Of a stretch of DNA of 64,000 bases, positions 44,959 through 57,494 are shown piece after piece. Position 1 is the stretch's first letter. Every line of letters begins with the position of its first letter. This DNA comes from Anoplopoma fimbria (lineage: Eukaryota > Chordata > Actinopteri > Perciformes > Anoplopomatidae): NCBI RefSeq assembly GCF_027596085.1, contig NC_072463.1:2668038-2732037 (forward strand). Direction: 5' to 3'. Below the pieces are notes generated by a model. It was not told the origin of the DNA. It did no database searches and worked only from the letters and a program-made list of their open reading frames with translations. The translations under genes and the position numbers were made by a program.

Positions 44959-45197
44959 CATAGACTTTACATAAGCAGTGGACGTAGTCGTCGTGACATC
45001 ACCCGTTGGTTCGAGACTGCCGTTTTGAAGCCTCTAGTTTGACGTTTTGGCCGTCGCCATCTTGGCTTTTTTGCAACCAGTGAACAAAAGTTAGCATATT
45101 TGGACTGTGGAGGAGTGACGTAGAGAGGCTTTATGTATATTGCTCTGGTAGTGGCAGCGACTTGTCAATCACAAGGTAGCCCCGCCCTAAAGCATAC
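44959..45197 (-). repeat. R1 interspersed repeat, copy 6 (old, 5'-truncated)
   Basis: Keeps the 3' terminus (plus strand CATAGACTTTACATAAG) and runs to GCCCCGCCCTAAAGCAT, then stops before the core. It is much more diverged than the other copies. The GTCGCCATCTTGG (YY1-like) motif at 45053-45065 is still intact. Confidence 0.88.
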
Positions 45198-45261
45198 TCT
45201 GTAGACCCCAAGTTTGAAACACTTCTGCATTGGTTTCATCCATCAGAAATGGAGGTATTTT

Positions 45262-45480
45262 AAACCAAACCACGATATTTTCCTCAACCTAACGAAACGG
45301 TTTTGTCGCCTGAACCTAAGTAAGTTGTTTCCTGTGTGGACTGAAGTTTATTTTGAAAAGTCTGTATGCATGTAATGAGGGGAAATTGACACTTTTTGCC
45401 GGACTTTCGTAGAAAAACGCACAAATAAATGAGGAATAACGTTTTCTTTACATATCGTGCGCACCGAAGTGAAGCAAAGT
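45262..45480 (+). repeat. Family B repeat, copy 3, right part
   Basis: AAACCAAACCACGATATTTT, AACCTAAGTAAGTTGTTTCC, TTTTGAAAAGTCTGTATGCA and GAGGAATAACG align with copy 1. Confidence 0.8.
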
Positions 45481-48400
45481 TTACAAGTGTGTTCCGCCCA
45501 AAGTCTGTAATAATGCTGACATGTTAGCGTCAACATGAACATTTGAAAAAGGTTGGCATGATGTTTTCCTTTTGCATCTCTTCTGTGAAACCAGGGCTGA
45601 AATAATCAACAGATGCTCCTAGAAGTTTCCAAGGCGTCTCTAATATGAATTGAATTGTGCCATTGTTGTCTGTCTGGGTTTGAATTACTTCAGACTGGAG
45701 GGAGAAGGTCTGATGAAACTGAATTAATGATTTTTTTCCCCCCCAAGAAATCCTGCTGCTAAATATCTATTACCTTTTTTTTTGCATCACAGTTAAGATT
45801 CAGCATCTAGCAGAATGAGAATGAGAATGAACATTTAAATTCCTCCAGCACAGCTACAATCTTCATGCAGTAGAGATGCCCAGATGCATCTTCATCTAAA
45901 ACCGTGAAAAGAAAAAAACCAGCCTGAATTGATTCTTGGAGCGGTTCTTATTTCTTTCCTTTTTTTTTTTTTAAAACAGCATGCTTTATTCTCTTCACAG
46001 CTTCCTCGTCTCTAACTGGTCACCGTTTCTGCTTATTTAAAGTCAGTTTTTTTGGGGGGGAGGGGTCAATGGGTGTCTTTCACTTTCACTTTCACCTCCT
46101 GCAATTAAGGGTTAACAAGGGCTTACATTTTAAAAATCTGTGCTAACAAGGGCAGTGCCATTCCAGTGGTTCTAGGATTTAGATTGGCCCGAGGGCAGAG
46201 AAGCCAACTAATAACCAAAAACACGGAGCACACGGTTCCTGTCAACATGCCCTTTGGCTTTAGTTTTCACAGGTAGAACTGAGCAGGAACAGCTGCAGGT
46301 AGATCTTGGCAGTGCATATTCGTTCCCACTCTTGTAGCCTACTCAACATATTGAAAGTCTCAGCAGAGGGAGTTTACATAAGCCTCCGATCGGCCGTATT
46401 CTGTTTTCCTGCTTATTTTACATTCTATTTGTGTGCTGCTATTCTAGTTTTCATCCTGTTATTCTGCTGCTGCAACATCTCTTTCCTCCACATGGATCAG
46501 CAGAGTTTAATCTCTAATTTAATAAGTGAAAAAAAAGTTGCTGGCACCAGGAGGAGCTTTAGCTGCTGAGTGGAGGGTAACTGCTGATACATTTGACCCT
46601 GACATTGGAGTCCTGCTACGAGCTGCTGCAATACTTTGCTCGGAAGAGGAATGGACTCCTCAAAAACACAAATATCACCAAAGTTTGCAGCCAATTTAAC
46701 ATTTGACCATTTAAACTCTTTCTGTTGCTGTTGTGGCTCTTTGCTCAAGCACATTGCAGAGGATATTAAACAATGCTATGAGGTTCTGTAGTGCTGTCTG
46801 TCATCTTTAATTTGAGGATATTTACATGCATAGATGTTGGGTAAACGGTGTAGGAGCTGTAGCCCTGACATTGACCTTTGCACTGTTCAAAAATAGGGAG
46901 AACTAGGTATAAAATGTGCTATGATTATGACGTATTTTTTACCAAATGAGGATGTAAACACCCTCAAATTATAGCTGGAAGTCAGCGCTTTACCCTCACA
47001 GGTCCACTAACACCACATGTCACTGTCCAGACTACTACTAACAGACCGTACTGTGATTACTAGTCACAGCCTTCATTAGGTGTCATTGCCTTCTCTGTAA
47101 CGTGCTCCAGTTGACGTAAAGGATTACAATCAATAGCACAATAAGTATCCCCCCCCCATGTATTAGGGTTTAACAGGAAATTGTTTCACCAAGGTGGTAA
47201 GATAACCTCCAGCAGGTCGATCAGATCCACCTCCAATGTGTTGAGAAAAGCCCGAAGACGTTGATTCTTTATTGGCCTCAACATAAACTCTGACATCGTC
47301 TGGACACTTGACGATGTGAAGTTTCCCTTAAAATACTTTTTCAGTTTATTTACTAAAAGGTAAAAAGGACTACAAGTGGCTTTAAGTGTAACTCGCAACT
47401 ACAAGGACAAAATATCAAAAGAAATTAAACTGTTGATGTTGAAGCATTCTCAGCATCAACGTTTATCAATTATGCAGATTAATCATTGGAGTCCCACAAA
47501 CTAGTATTCAATGCAGTGACTTCTGATTCACTGTTATGTAATACATCAGACAATACTCTTAAGAAAATGGGAGAGAAACACTTCAATAGAACTAGTTTTG
47601 TTATTTAATTTGTTTGGAGTCATTCATTTGAAAAGAATTTCTGTTAAACCAACTGCCAGATTATTATATACATCACAATACAACTAAGGATTATGGATAT
47701 TCATATTTCTACACAGAAATGCGAATACACAGTAGATTTTTATCATTTTTTGAGCCAAGAATATATGAAAAAAAAAAAATGAAGAAACATTTAGATCATC
47801 CCTGATCAGAGCCAAAGAGTTCCAGTTCCTCAAGACAGAGTGACTTCACCAGAGTCATTATATAATCACGAGTTGGCAAAAGACATAATTAGACGTATAA
47901 ATTAAATAAAAAGAAATCCATAATGAAGTTAATGCTCATTACAGGTTTTACAAAGTCCTTTTTATGTAGCCGTTGTGAGGGAACATAGTCCATCATTATC
48001 AGCAGTGGGAGACCTGGATGAAATCCAGCGCTCGCCATCAGCCTAATATCTGCCTGATAAATTTGCAGGCTAACATTATGGTCTGCCCCTATTAGTCACT
48101 GTTCACTTTGGAGAAATGAAGCTAGTGAGTGTGAAAAGTCACGAAATAAATCCCGAGGAGAAGATGGCAGCAGTGAGACGGGTCGATTAGGAGAGACGTT
48201 GCGTATAATTCCACCAGAAATGATCTTTATATGATTTCATAAAAGAAGAGATCTCTGCTCAGACTTCAGCAGTAGTCGGCGTTTGGATTGGAAGTGGACG
48301 TCTGCCAGAGCCGGCAAGGACAGAGGGATGAGAAAAAGGAGGGAGGGAGGGAGGGAGGAGGGGGTGAAATGAGGCCTCTGGGGGAAAGGAGGGCGATCAG

Positions 48401-48748
48401 ACCGGCTTCCCACAGTTCTGCAGGATCGTGAGAAAGGCGGCGAGGATTGAGCCCAGCCGTCCAGAGTGTGGGCTAATTGATTTAAGCCGTTTCTTACGGG
48501 GGGATTTACCTTTCCAGTAATTAGGGGTGAGTTCTGACAGCGTGGCGGAGAGCCCCCCTCCAGACGGATTTACCCCGCGGGATCAATTCCTAAAAAAACT
48601 GCACTTTTTGTGTTTTTGTAAACCAAAAGGGTCAAAATGTGTACATCGTGTGACGTAAGGGCTTTTAATTCCACAGATAAGACAATAAAAATCACAAGAA
48701 TCTGAGGCACTTTCACTTGATTTTAAAGCAATATAACAATTAATTATG
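45481..48748. other. Unassigned stretch
   Basis: T12-type run near 45959-45972. A 70-codon minus-strand frame at 47186-47398 looks protein-like but has no named motif. 48400-48580 is GC-richer with CTAATTGATTTAAGC and CCAGTAATTAGG, a candidate conserved element. No gene. Confidence 0.5.
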
Positions 48749-48937
48749 CTGTTTAAAGTAACTTCTATCTGGTTGTGGATCAGTCTCAGTTTAGTCCTGA
48801 TCCTCTATAGACCTCCATCAGTAAACCAGACCATCAGAGAGGAGATCGTCCGTTTTTATAAAGTTATTCTTAAAGCTCGTCATTGGAGCCACCGGGTCGG
48901 ATTCTGGAGAAACCAGATGAAATCATGAAGGTTCACC
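48749..48937 (+). repeat. Family D repeat, 3'-truncated copy
   Basis: Matches 20425-20620 at about 97% where aligned, with a small deletion near its start, and stops at GAAGGTTCACC. The open frame at 48746-48928 lies inside it and is not a gene. Confidence 0.9.
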
Positions 48938-49931
48938 GAGGGATTAGGGATTTTCCGAAGGGACTCTGGTGCTCAGAGGCACTACCACTGTTGTCCACAG
49001 GGACCGCCAAAATCAACACAAAATGAAAGATCCTTCGAGTAGATTCAAACAACAGAGAAATAATTTGCATTGTATTAAACAAAGGCCTATTACATACAAT
49101 ATTTAGCACAGGTTAAATGCTAACTGTATGTATTTGTGCATTTACTCGTGCAAAAAAAGCATGAAGAAATAACATAAATAATCAGTCAGTAATCGTGCTG
49201 CACCAACAACCTGATAAAGTTTGCCTGATAAGTCAACTTATCAGGCAGCAGCCATTAAAGTCTAACTTTAGCCCCAGTCCCAGCACTCTGGCACCGCCGT
49301 CTAAATATGGAAACCCACATGGAGTCAGACTTTTCCATTTGTTTGGACAACATTTCAAAAAGATCCAAACTGTGTCACAGATGCAGAAAAGGCAGATTTG
49401 AGCAGTGTAAATTCAGCGTTTGGAAACAGCGCCTGGCTCCCTGAAGCGTCACAGTGCCAAGCTTGACTTTGTTCTATTTTAAGCTGCTCGGCTGATACAA
49501 CCTCCTGGGTGAGAGGAGAGTGAGGAAACCTGCCTTACTGTGGCAGAGAGTTTCCTACCCCCCCAAAAAAAGATGGGTTTTTTCCTCTAGTTAGAGGAGT
49601 TTCAATCACGTATCATGACTTCAGATGAAGATTGGAGCATTTTCAGAAGTCGCGTTGCTCTAGTTGGAAAAAGTGGAGACACAGACGCAAATACTAAAAT
49701 ACTTTAAAGTGGAGCAAAATAACTCTGGCCCTCTAATCATTAACAGAACAGATCAGCAAGTTTAGCTAAAACTTTCAGCTCTGGACGACGATATAACACT
49801 GGAAAGATGAGGGAGTTCACACGTCAGGAAACAAAAAGAGAATTACACTATATAAACAAAACAGAAAGACATGTAACTCCCATATGCAACAGTCCTTCCA
49901 AAGCAAAGAGTATAAATCTGCTAATATTTCA
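48938..49931. other. Unassigned stretch
   Basis: AT-rich, no arrays, no gene recognised. Confidence 0.6.
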
Positions 49932-50478
49932 CTATTATTCCAAATATGACGATATTAAGAATATGATATAGGTCATGTAAACAGCATATTCTATTTGGAA
50001 TAAGGTCTTATTCCGAATGGAGCATTTTCCGATTAAGACATGTTGGATATGCTGATATTATTCATGCTTTAGGAGCATTGTATACGGCACATTCGGATCA
50101 TGTGACTCAATGAGTTTACGGTCAACACTGTGCATTGTACACCAGTTGTACACAAACCAACTACCAAGAGTTTACAGAGACGCTAATCCCAAAATAAATC
50201 CCACATTCATGGTCAGAAGAAGAAACACACCTACTTTTAAACATCATGAAAGACTCGACAGGTTTTTGGAAATGCACACATATTTCAATGCCAACCTATC
50301 AAACAGGTGGTTGAAGGAATGAAAGAGGGAGGAAGTGTTGACGTGGTCGAAAGATCCGTCACTGGTTACATTAATCAGAGTACGCATGGCTGCATGTAAA
50401 CGGAAATATTAATGTAATATACATTTTCAATAGCCATGTTAACAGTTTAGTAGGAATAATGTCTTTTTTGGAGTAAGG
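49932..50478. mobile_element. Decayed DNA-transposon-like element
   Basis: The left end (TTATTCCAAATATGACGATA, then GTCATGTAAACAGC) and the reverse complement of the right end (TTACTCCAAAAAAGACATTA, then CTGTTAACATGGC) align as imperfect inverted repeats of about 50 bp. The interior has GGAATAAGGTCTTATTCC. The 70-codon frame at 50110-50322 is inside it and has no transposase motif. Probably non-autonomous. Confidence 0.45.
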
Positions 50479-50699
50479 ACAAAAAACAGAGATTTCCCTC
50501 TCTTGAACTAGTATTAAGTATTAAGTATGAAGGCAGTACTATCCGTAGATTCCGGGCCAGATAGTGTATTTAAGTTCTAAAGAGGAAAAGGTTAATTATT
50601 GACCTATGAAATAGCAGTTTGAAGAAAAGCTCTAAGCTCAAGGTCAACTAGGTGGAAATGTTTCCAGAGCTTTCAGTTAAATCTTTATGGCTCGTGATC

Positions 50700-51190
50700 A
50701 ATTTAAACGACACAATAAAACCCAATTATCTAGATTAAATCCTTCTGCAGTGCATTAGAAGATGCTGCGATCTACAATATAAGGTTTCTAAGACAGGGTA
50801 CTTCCTGGATGTCTACAAGTTTTACACTGTATGTGCAGACTTTTTCCTCACTCGTAGCTCTTACTTGATTGAAGTCACTGCATCTCCCAACAGAACAACA
50901 CCAGAGTGGACACACTTTGTTTCAGCCCAACATTGTTGAAACAGAGCAGCTAACATTGGCAGCTACAGGTTGTTTGAATGCCGTCTCCTTTAGATCCGTG
51001 CACACAATGCATGTGTGTGTGTGTGTGTGCAAAGCTCTGCTAAGAGGAGACAAAAAAGCAGGACAGAAAAGACCTAAACGTAGCTGAAATGAAACCAAAC
51101 TCTTTCTGTTCTGATTCTGTTCCGTCGCTGCATCGATGCAGAGTTCTTAAAGTCTGCATCTTGAAACTGAGAAGTTCCCACACCACCTGA
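50700..51190. repeat. Family C repeat, copy 2
   Basis: Ordered match to 36920-37440: CTGCAGTGCATTA, CTACAATATAAGG, AAGACAGGGTACTTCCTG, ATCTCCCAACAGA, CAGCTAACATTGG and GTTTGAATGCCGTCT, then a TG run (51012-51029). Confidence 0.7.
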
Positions 51191-51651
51191 GTGTCTTCCG
51201 TTTTATTAAATCATTTCCTTAAAGCGAGCACCATCTGGACTTTAGATTAGATTAAAAAAAGTTTGTGTCGCCTCTTTCACGTGAACTCAGAAACTCACAA
51301 GAAAAAGCTTGAAAAATTCATTAAAAGACTGCATGCAAAGCAGGGATGACCGCTAAAAGGTGGATATCTTTTTTGGTAGTAGAAGATGATTGTCCAGATG
51401 GCGGCTCAGAGGATGAAGCGTTGTCTGGAAGCCAAATCACCGGTGACGGCGCTCCGTAAATAAAAAAAGCGGCGCTCGCTGCCAAACGAGCACGTGGACC
51501 TGCGTGGACGTGTGGGAGACTAATGGCGTAGAATTAGCCGTAGCATGTGGGCCGTCTGTCAGCGGCTATCGGGCTGCTAAATGGCACGTTGTGACATCTG
51601 GGTCAGGTCTGCCTCCTCTGTGGAATTATGGGTACTCTAGTTTGAGTGTAT

Positions 51652-51684
<33 letters not shown>

Positions 51685-53224
51685 GGCTTCCTTTCAGTAC
51701 ATTTCAGGTTCTTCGGAGTGAGGAAGAAGAAGAGGTGTGAGACTCTCCACTCTGATGGAAGCTGTTTCGTATCAGGACGGAATCTAAATCTTTGGTTACC
51801 AACTGGAAAACAATTCTGCTTTATATGTCAATAAATCCAAATCTTCACGTTATAAATTTAATATTAATATTTAAATTAATATTATTAACATGAGAGAAAA
51901 AAAATCTGCCAATCAGAGTGAGATCATTTCTCACGCAGTCTCCCTTCGTTTGTTATTTTCTACTAATAAATGCAAAAGTAAGACCAACTTCTGCAGCAGT
52001 GCCAGGTGACTCCGGACACGTGTTGGACACAGCGGCGTCCGTTTCTGATGCTCAGAGCGTCTTCCTTCTTCCTCTCCAGCCTGATTTATATTCAAGTCTG
52101 CTGCAGAGGACACGACTCAGATTAGAGCAGCAGCAGAGTGGACTCTGGGTCAGCGGCTACATTTCTCTCTAGGCCTTTAACGTATTTTTATGAATCTAAA
52201 AAAGAACAACTTGCATTCAAATGGACACCGCGTGTTCCTTTACAGAAATGGACTCTTTGGTCTCTGTACGGTAAAAAGTCCCGTCTTTCTCTGTCCTCGC
52301 TGGAGATGAAAGGACAAGCTGCTCTGCTCACATCCAAATGACCTTTGACCTCATCTCGCAACTTCAAAATGATGTTAACAACTGTATCAGCAACACTGAA
52401 CCCATCAGCTCAGCGTTTCTCCATGTACATCTGCAAAGAAAAGCTGACAAGACAAACTATTCTTCTTTTTAAATTAAATGACCTTTGACCAGAACATTTC
52501 AGCTAACTGCGACATTTATCCCCCCCGCTCCTGTAACGCGGTATCCCTGCGGTGACCTTTCACCTCTATCTGCTCTTTCTAGTGTAGCTAAGAACAGCAC
52601 GACAGGGTTGATTTGACAAGGAGGTGTCGGGGGACGTGACAGCAGCCGGAGCGCCGAGGTGTGGATGTGTTCAAGACGATGACGGAGGAAGAGGAGGAGG
52701 AGGAGGAAGAAGGAGCTAATTTAGCCGTTTGCGGCTACACAAAGCCTCCTGTCTCCATGCCAGCCCTCGTGGTGAAACATGAAATATTCATCTCATGCAT
52801 ATTTGGAAGGAAAGCTTTGGAAAGGCTGTGTTGTGAATCCTCCTTCATTACAGATGGAAAACAAAAGCTCATTCAACCTCCTCCGGATAAACTCCAGAGA
52901 ATATTCAGCGTTTGTCTCCCGCTGGGTTTTCTTTCTCCACCAAAACACAGAGTAAAGAGTTCATGGTGCATCTCCTTCAGTCTCCATGAATATCATGATG
53001 GAGCTGGACTAAACGCGCTGTCTTTCTCTGCTACAGGTAATAAAATACCAATCTGTTTGGGATTTCTTTTTCTTTTTTTTTGGTGCACATCTCAGCGTTG
53101 CCACCGTCAGCAGTCTGCAGCAGACAGCGTCTCTGACATGTTCATTTGTCACCGGGCCTCCTGGCTCACACGCCTCAGAGGAAGACGTCTCACTCAGTCA
53201 GTCCGTCCTGTTGAATTAGTGTGG
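51191..53224. other. Unassigned stretch
   Basis: TG array at 51654-51683. A 224-codon plus-strand frame (52661-53335) begins with an E-rich run from GAGGAGGAA repeats and ends in a TG array; no domain is recognisable. 52720-52800 (GAAATATTCATCTCATGCAT) is a candidate conserved non-coding patch. Confidence 0.5.
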
Positions 53225-53239
53225 CGTGTGTGTGTGCGT

Positions 53240-53270
<31 letters not shown>
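53225..53270. repeat. TG microsatellite with GTGTGC variants
   Basis: 46-bp array with three CGTGTG hexamer variants followed by pure TG. Confidence 0.95.
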
Positions 53271-54135
53271 AGCTTAAACACAGGACTTTACTTCCTGTCT
53301 GGATTCATAAAACTCATTTCTGGGGATTTTTTTAGTCGTATTATTTCTCTGCACCGGTAAATGAAGTTTGAGGTTCATACAGAGAAATATTTATTATTTT
53401 TAGAATAATTCCTAATCGCATGGATTTGGAAACCTTGAGGTTGTTTTGTCACCTGCTGTTTTTCGAAGGACAAGAATGATCTGTGAAACAAATTATAATA
53501 ACATATAATAAATAACTTGTGGTGGTAAAATTGCTCTTTTGAATATATCCATTTTTTTTTTTTTTTTTTTACTTAAGCTTATGAATTACAACAGTGTGAA
53601 CATGTGTAGGAGGTTTTACTGTGTACAGCTTTCTGACTCCTTTTTGCACTTTTCATTGACTGTACCCAATATTGGTAGGGTTTGGTAATATGACAATATA
53701 TATTGTGATAAGTCAAGGATCAAGTCAGCTTTTTACTGCTGGTAATTGCATTCACTCTTAACCCTCCACGTCTCAGTATCATCAGCGTTTGTTTGCCACA
53801 GAGATGATTTTCTGCAGTAATCCAAAATCATTAGAAAAATCAGATTTGATTTGTGTCGAGGAAACCACACGTTGCTAAAATACATCATCCCTGCAGAACT
53901 CCATCATGCTGACTGTAATGGGCCTTGAAGCTCTATTAGATTGTACATTTATATTTACCAATGCGATAAAATGCATTGGTAAGTCGTGTATTTAATTAAA
54001 CAATAAATGGCGTTCCCGTCTGGTTATCTTATAAGTACATCTCTTAAACGCGTTTCCAAAATGTTACCAATTCATGACTTTTAATATCACTTCATCAAAC
54101 TCTTAGTCTGTTTCTTGTGCTACTGCAACATTTAA
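53271..54135. other. Unassigned AT-rich stretch
   Basis: T19 at 53552-53570. No gene. Confidence 0.6.
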
Positions 54136-54185
54136 TCCCTTCTCTGGAATCAATAAAGTACTCCCTCCTCTCCCGTCTTATCTTA
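54136..54185 (+). mobile_element. Retrotransposon 3' end, fragment
   Basis: CTGGAATCAATAAAGTACTC followed by a CTTATCTTATT-type tail resembles the GGGATCAATAAAGTATC terminus common in teleost non-LTR elements (Rex1/L2-like, clade uncertain). Very short. Confidence 0.4.
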
Positions 54186-56445
54186 TTCCTTTTTCATGAG
54201 GGTTTTTCAGAGACACAAATAATGTAAACCCTCTCTGGAATAAAGTCTCCATATTGTATCTATCATAACGTCATCTTCTGCACATGTGAGCGTTTTCCCC
54301 CTGAGGGGTTAAACTCGAGCCCAGAGAAGGATTTCCCCGCTGCTGCCTGAACAACGACCCGTGAAGTTCACACACGGAACATGTGAACAATTAAAGAGGT
54401 GAAATGCTAACCTCCTTTCTTCCCCTCCTTTATTGTTCCCCTCTCTCCTCTACGCTCATGCCGACGGGAAAACAAGCACCAAGTGTTTCTCAAGACTTCC
54501 CCAGGATGTCACCATTCCTGTGAACATCGGCAGTCACCCCCTAAAAAAAAGAAAAAAAAAGACACATTGATCCGGGAACTTCCTGGGGACAGGAATGACT
54601 TCCTGTCAGCAGGGGAAGTGATGATAATCTGCACCCTGTCAGGCTCTCCGTACTCCACACCAGGTGAAGCTACTTCCCAAATCCCCGCCATTGTCTCACA
54701 GAGTTTCCAGGGGGAGGACGGGGGGGGGATTAGGAGATGAAGACCTGTCTGGATCGGAGCTCATCTCTGGATGTTTTAACACCTTTCCTCATCTGACATC
54801 CTCGTCTTCACACAGCTTCCTTTTCTCCTGCTTTGATGCAGCAACAGTGCTGTTTTTTTCCCTGACGATGACATGATGAGAAACATTGAAATCCTGCAGG
54901 TTTCCCTTTCAGTGTTTGGACAATAACAAGGAGATAAGATCTCCGTGAAGACAGATTCACGGTCCCATATGATGCCCGACTAATCTCACTTCAATGCTCT
55001 CTCAACAGAGAGAAACTACAATCCGTATTGACTTTCTCACACTGCTCCTTTATCTCAAATGAATTGGTTTCTTTTCCCGAGCTGCAGCAGATTTACACCT
55101 AATTGTAGGCGACGTTCTGTTTCTCCTTTATATTGACTTTTTTTTTTTTTTTTTTCCGTTTACTACGAAGCAGCATGTGGGAGGAATAAACAGCACTTAG
55201 CTGCACAGACACGTTGACAGAGCCGAGAGTGTGGAAGCCTTCCAGATTGTTCCTCGCCAACTGTGATGCAAAGTAGATTGCGGTAAAAGGTTTTGACAGC
55301 AGCTGCTCACAAACTGACAAGTGAAATGATGTGCGCCATAAACTCACAGATTTACACCTGAGCTCTACGTCTGCGTCCTGCAGGAACTAAACTTCATGCA
55401 CAGTTACTGGTAGATTCATATTTAGCAAACAAAGGATAACTCTTTTTACAAGATGGCAGTTTTGCGTTTTGTTTGAGACTTGGCATGTTGAATAAACATC
55501 TTAACCATTCGGCCACCAGGATGCCCAAACATTTCACATTTTACTATGCAAATACTTTAATAGTGCATTTTTTCAAAAGAGAGCATTGCAAAAGTATTTT
55601 GATAACATTCACATTTTCCAGCTGCTAATACATATAACAACGAGGCAAATCGCATCATAAAAAGTCGAACAGATGTTTAGAGCAATAAAATGTGAAAATC
55701 TGAGAAATGTAGTCAAGAAACTGAAACTTCCAAGGCAACCATGTCAGGATATAAAACTCCAAAACATCCTGAATGTTTAGGATCACATGGACTCTACGAC
55801 ATTTCAACATCACCCCACAAACAACCAGCATAAACACACATGATGTCAACAACACCACTACACACATCAAGAGCTGAACAAGAGAAATACTGAGGCAGAA
55901 ATACAAATGTAGCTCTGCCTTGTGGTGACCAAAACATCCACACATCTCAATCTCAGGTGTAAACAAATACTTATTCCACATCACATCACAGCTTATTGTG
56001 ACAAGACCAAGAAATATAGCTGGAAAATCAGATCACAACACTGCAGATAAGACGATTGGATCGCCTTAGAGAGGCATCCAACAATCACACCACAACATAG
56101 AGAGGTTACAGCTGAATGGCAGACACCTGGCAGTAGGTTCGTTGGTGGACGAGAGCAGCGGCAGCAGCAGGGGGCGTTGAGAAAAAACTGCGATCAAGTA
56201 GAACAGTTTTCAGCCTTCATGAAAACACAGGAAGTCGTTGAAATGTTTACTTCCTGTTCGTTACATTTGTAGGCTACCTGTAGTTTGCAGACTATGTTTG
56301 GGTTCTGTGGATGTCCATCAGTGACATTCTGATGCTTCATAATCGTTCATCTATGGACTGAAAACATGTTGACATCAAGATGGAATTAGGCTTTCTGAAT
56401 AAATATCTTTATTTACAGATACTAAATAAATAACCTTATATATTA
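54186..56445. other. Unassigned stretch
   Basis: T18 at 55138-55155 and an A/G run at 54543-54560. Minus-strand frames at 55099-55347 and 55655-55984 show no domain. An AGCAGGGGGCGTT near 56167-56179 is another weak CTCF-like match outside R1. Confidence 0.5.
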
Positions 56446-56763
56446 TGATAATAATAATTATTGTTATCATTATTATTAATATTGTTATTGTTATTATTGT
56501 TAGTTATTATTATATTATTGTCACTATTATTATTGTTATTGTTATTTATTATTGTTATTATTATTATTACATTGTCATTATTATTATTGTTGTTATTATT
56601 ACTGTTATTATTATTACATTATTGTTGTTGTTATTGTTGTTATTATTATTGTTAGTTATTATTATTATTGTTATTGTTATTATTATATTATTGTCATTAT
56701 TATTATTGTTATTATTATTGTTATTTATTATTGTTATTTATTATTGTTATTATTACATTATTG

Positions 56764-56795
<32 letters not shown>

Positions 56796-56954
56796 GTTAT
56801 TATTGTTATTATTATTACATTATTGTCATTATTATTATTATTACATTATTGTTATTATTGTTATTATTACATTATTGTTATTATTATTATTATTGTTATT
56901 ATTATTATTATATTATTGTCTTATTATTATTATTGTTATTATTATTATTGTTAT
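56446..56954 (+). repeat. 509-bp TTA/TTG trinucleotide tract
   Basis: Built from ATT and GTT triplets with recurring higher-order blocks such as ACATTATTGTCATTATTATT. Open frames encoding I/V/L/Y runs are artefacts. It would fall in intron 1 if the candidate exon at 57206-57292 is real. Confidence 0.97.
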
Positions 56955-57069
56955 GTCAAAACTAAGAGCCAATCAGCTCTCTGATCAGGAGACAGCAGGC
57001 GTTTCCCATCATGCACTGCGCCATGCGGTCAGTGGAGAGCAACTGAGGTCACCGTAGACCACGTGTTCA

Positions 57070-57077
57070 TGACGTCA
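57070..57077. promoter_or_regulatory. Palindromic CRE motif
   Basis: TGACGTCA, the full CREB/ATF site, about 130 bp downstream of the candidate splice donor. Motif only. Confidence 0.25.
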
Positions 57078-57205
57078 GAGCAAGTCGGACACAAATCTAC
57101 CCGCAAAACCAACAATACACAGTATAAACAACAATACACAACATAAATATCACTACACAGTATGAATATAAAGTATAAACATGAAGTATAAACATCTCTC
57201 CTTAC

Positions 57206-57292
57206 CTTCAGAGGGCTTTCGTGGTGATTTTTATGGCAAATCAGCTCCTCGAAGCTAATGCTAAAGCTAACGCTAGCTAGCTGTAGCGCCAT
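57206..57292 (-). CDS. Candidate first coding exon, gene not identified
   Basis: On the minus strand an ATG in strong context (A at -3, G at +4; GAAGCATGG) opens 29 codons, beginning MALQLASVSF and ending HHESPLK. They end exactly at AAG followed by GTAAGG, a near-consensus splice donor (57200-57205), leaving a phase-0 intron. Upstream lie two CCAAT boxes and a GC box at promoter distance. An in-frame ATG at 57376 could add 28 residues, so the start is ambiguous. I do not recognise the protein and found no second exon. The GCTAGCTAGC-type bases within it also occur in fish repeats, so chance is possible. The rest of the gene would lie towards lower coordinates. Confidence 0.3.
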
Positions 57293-57494
57293 GCTTCCCC
57301 TCGTTAAACGGCCGTAACTTGGTTTCCCGCGGTTTATTTCTTCACTCCACTTTATAAAAACACGTCCACATGTCATACTTCTCACACTTTAATTGTTTGT
57401 AAGATTTATTTTTATGTTCTTGCTCTGTAGCAAAAGCGTTCTCCTGGAACTGTTGCTAGCTAGCTAGCTAACCAAAACACTGCACTGGATCTGT

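Noticed and set aside
47186..47398. 70-codon minus-strand frame with a leucine-rich, protein-like end
   Set aside because: A weak acceptor-like TTTTACCTTTTAG precedes it, but no donor, neighbour exon or known domain is visible.
50110..50322. 70-codon frame in the element at 49932-50478
   Set aside because: Too short for a transposase and without a DDE-type or zinc-binding motif; probably a chance frame.
52661..53335. 224-codon plus-strand open frame
   Set aside because: Starts in a GAGGAGGAA run, ends in a TG array, and the middle has no recognisable domain or repeat of protein-like motifs. Chance open frame most likely.
56167..56179. Isolated CTCF-like AGCAGGGGGCGTT
   Set aside because: Flanked by a CAG run that makes a chance match likely; not part of R1 and the last bases deviate from the consensus.
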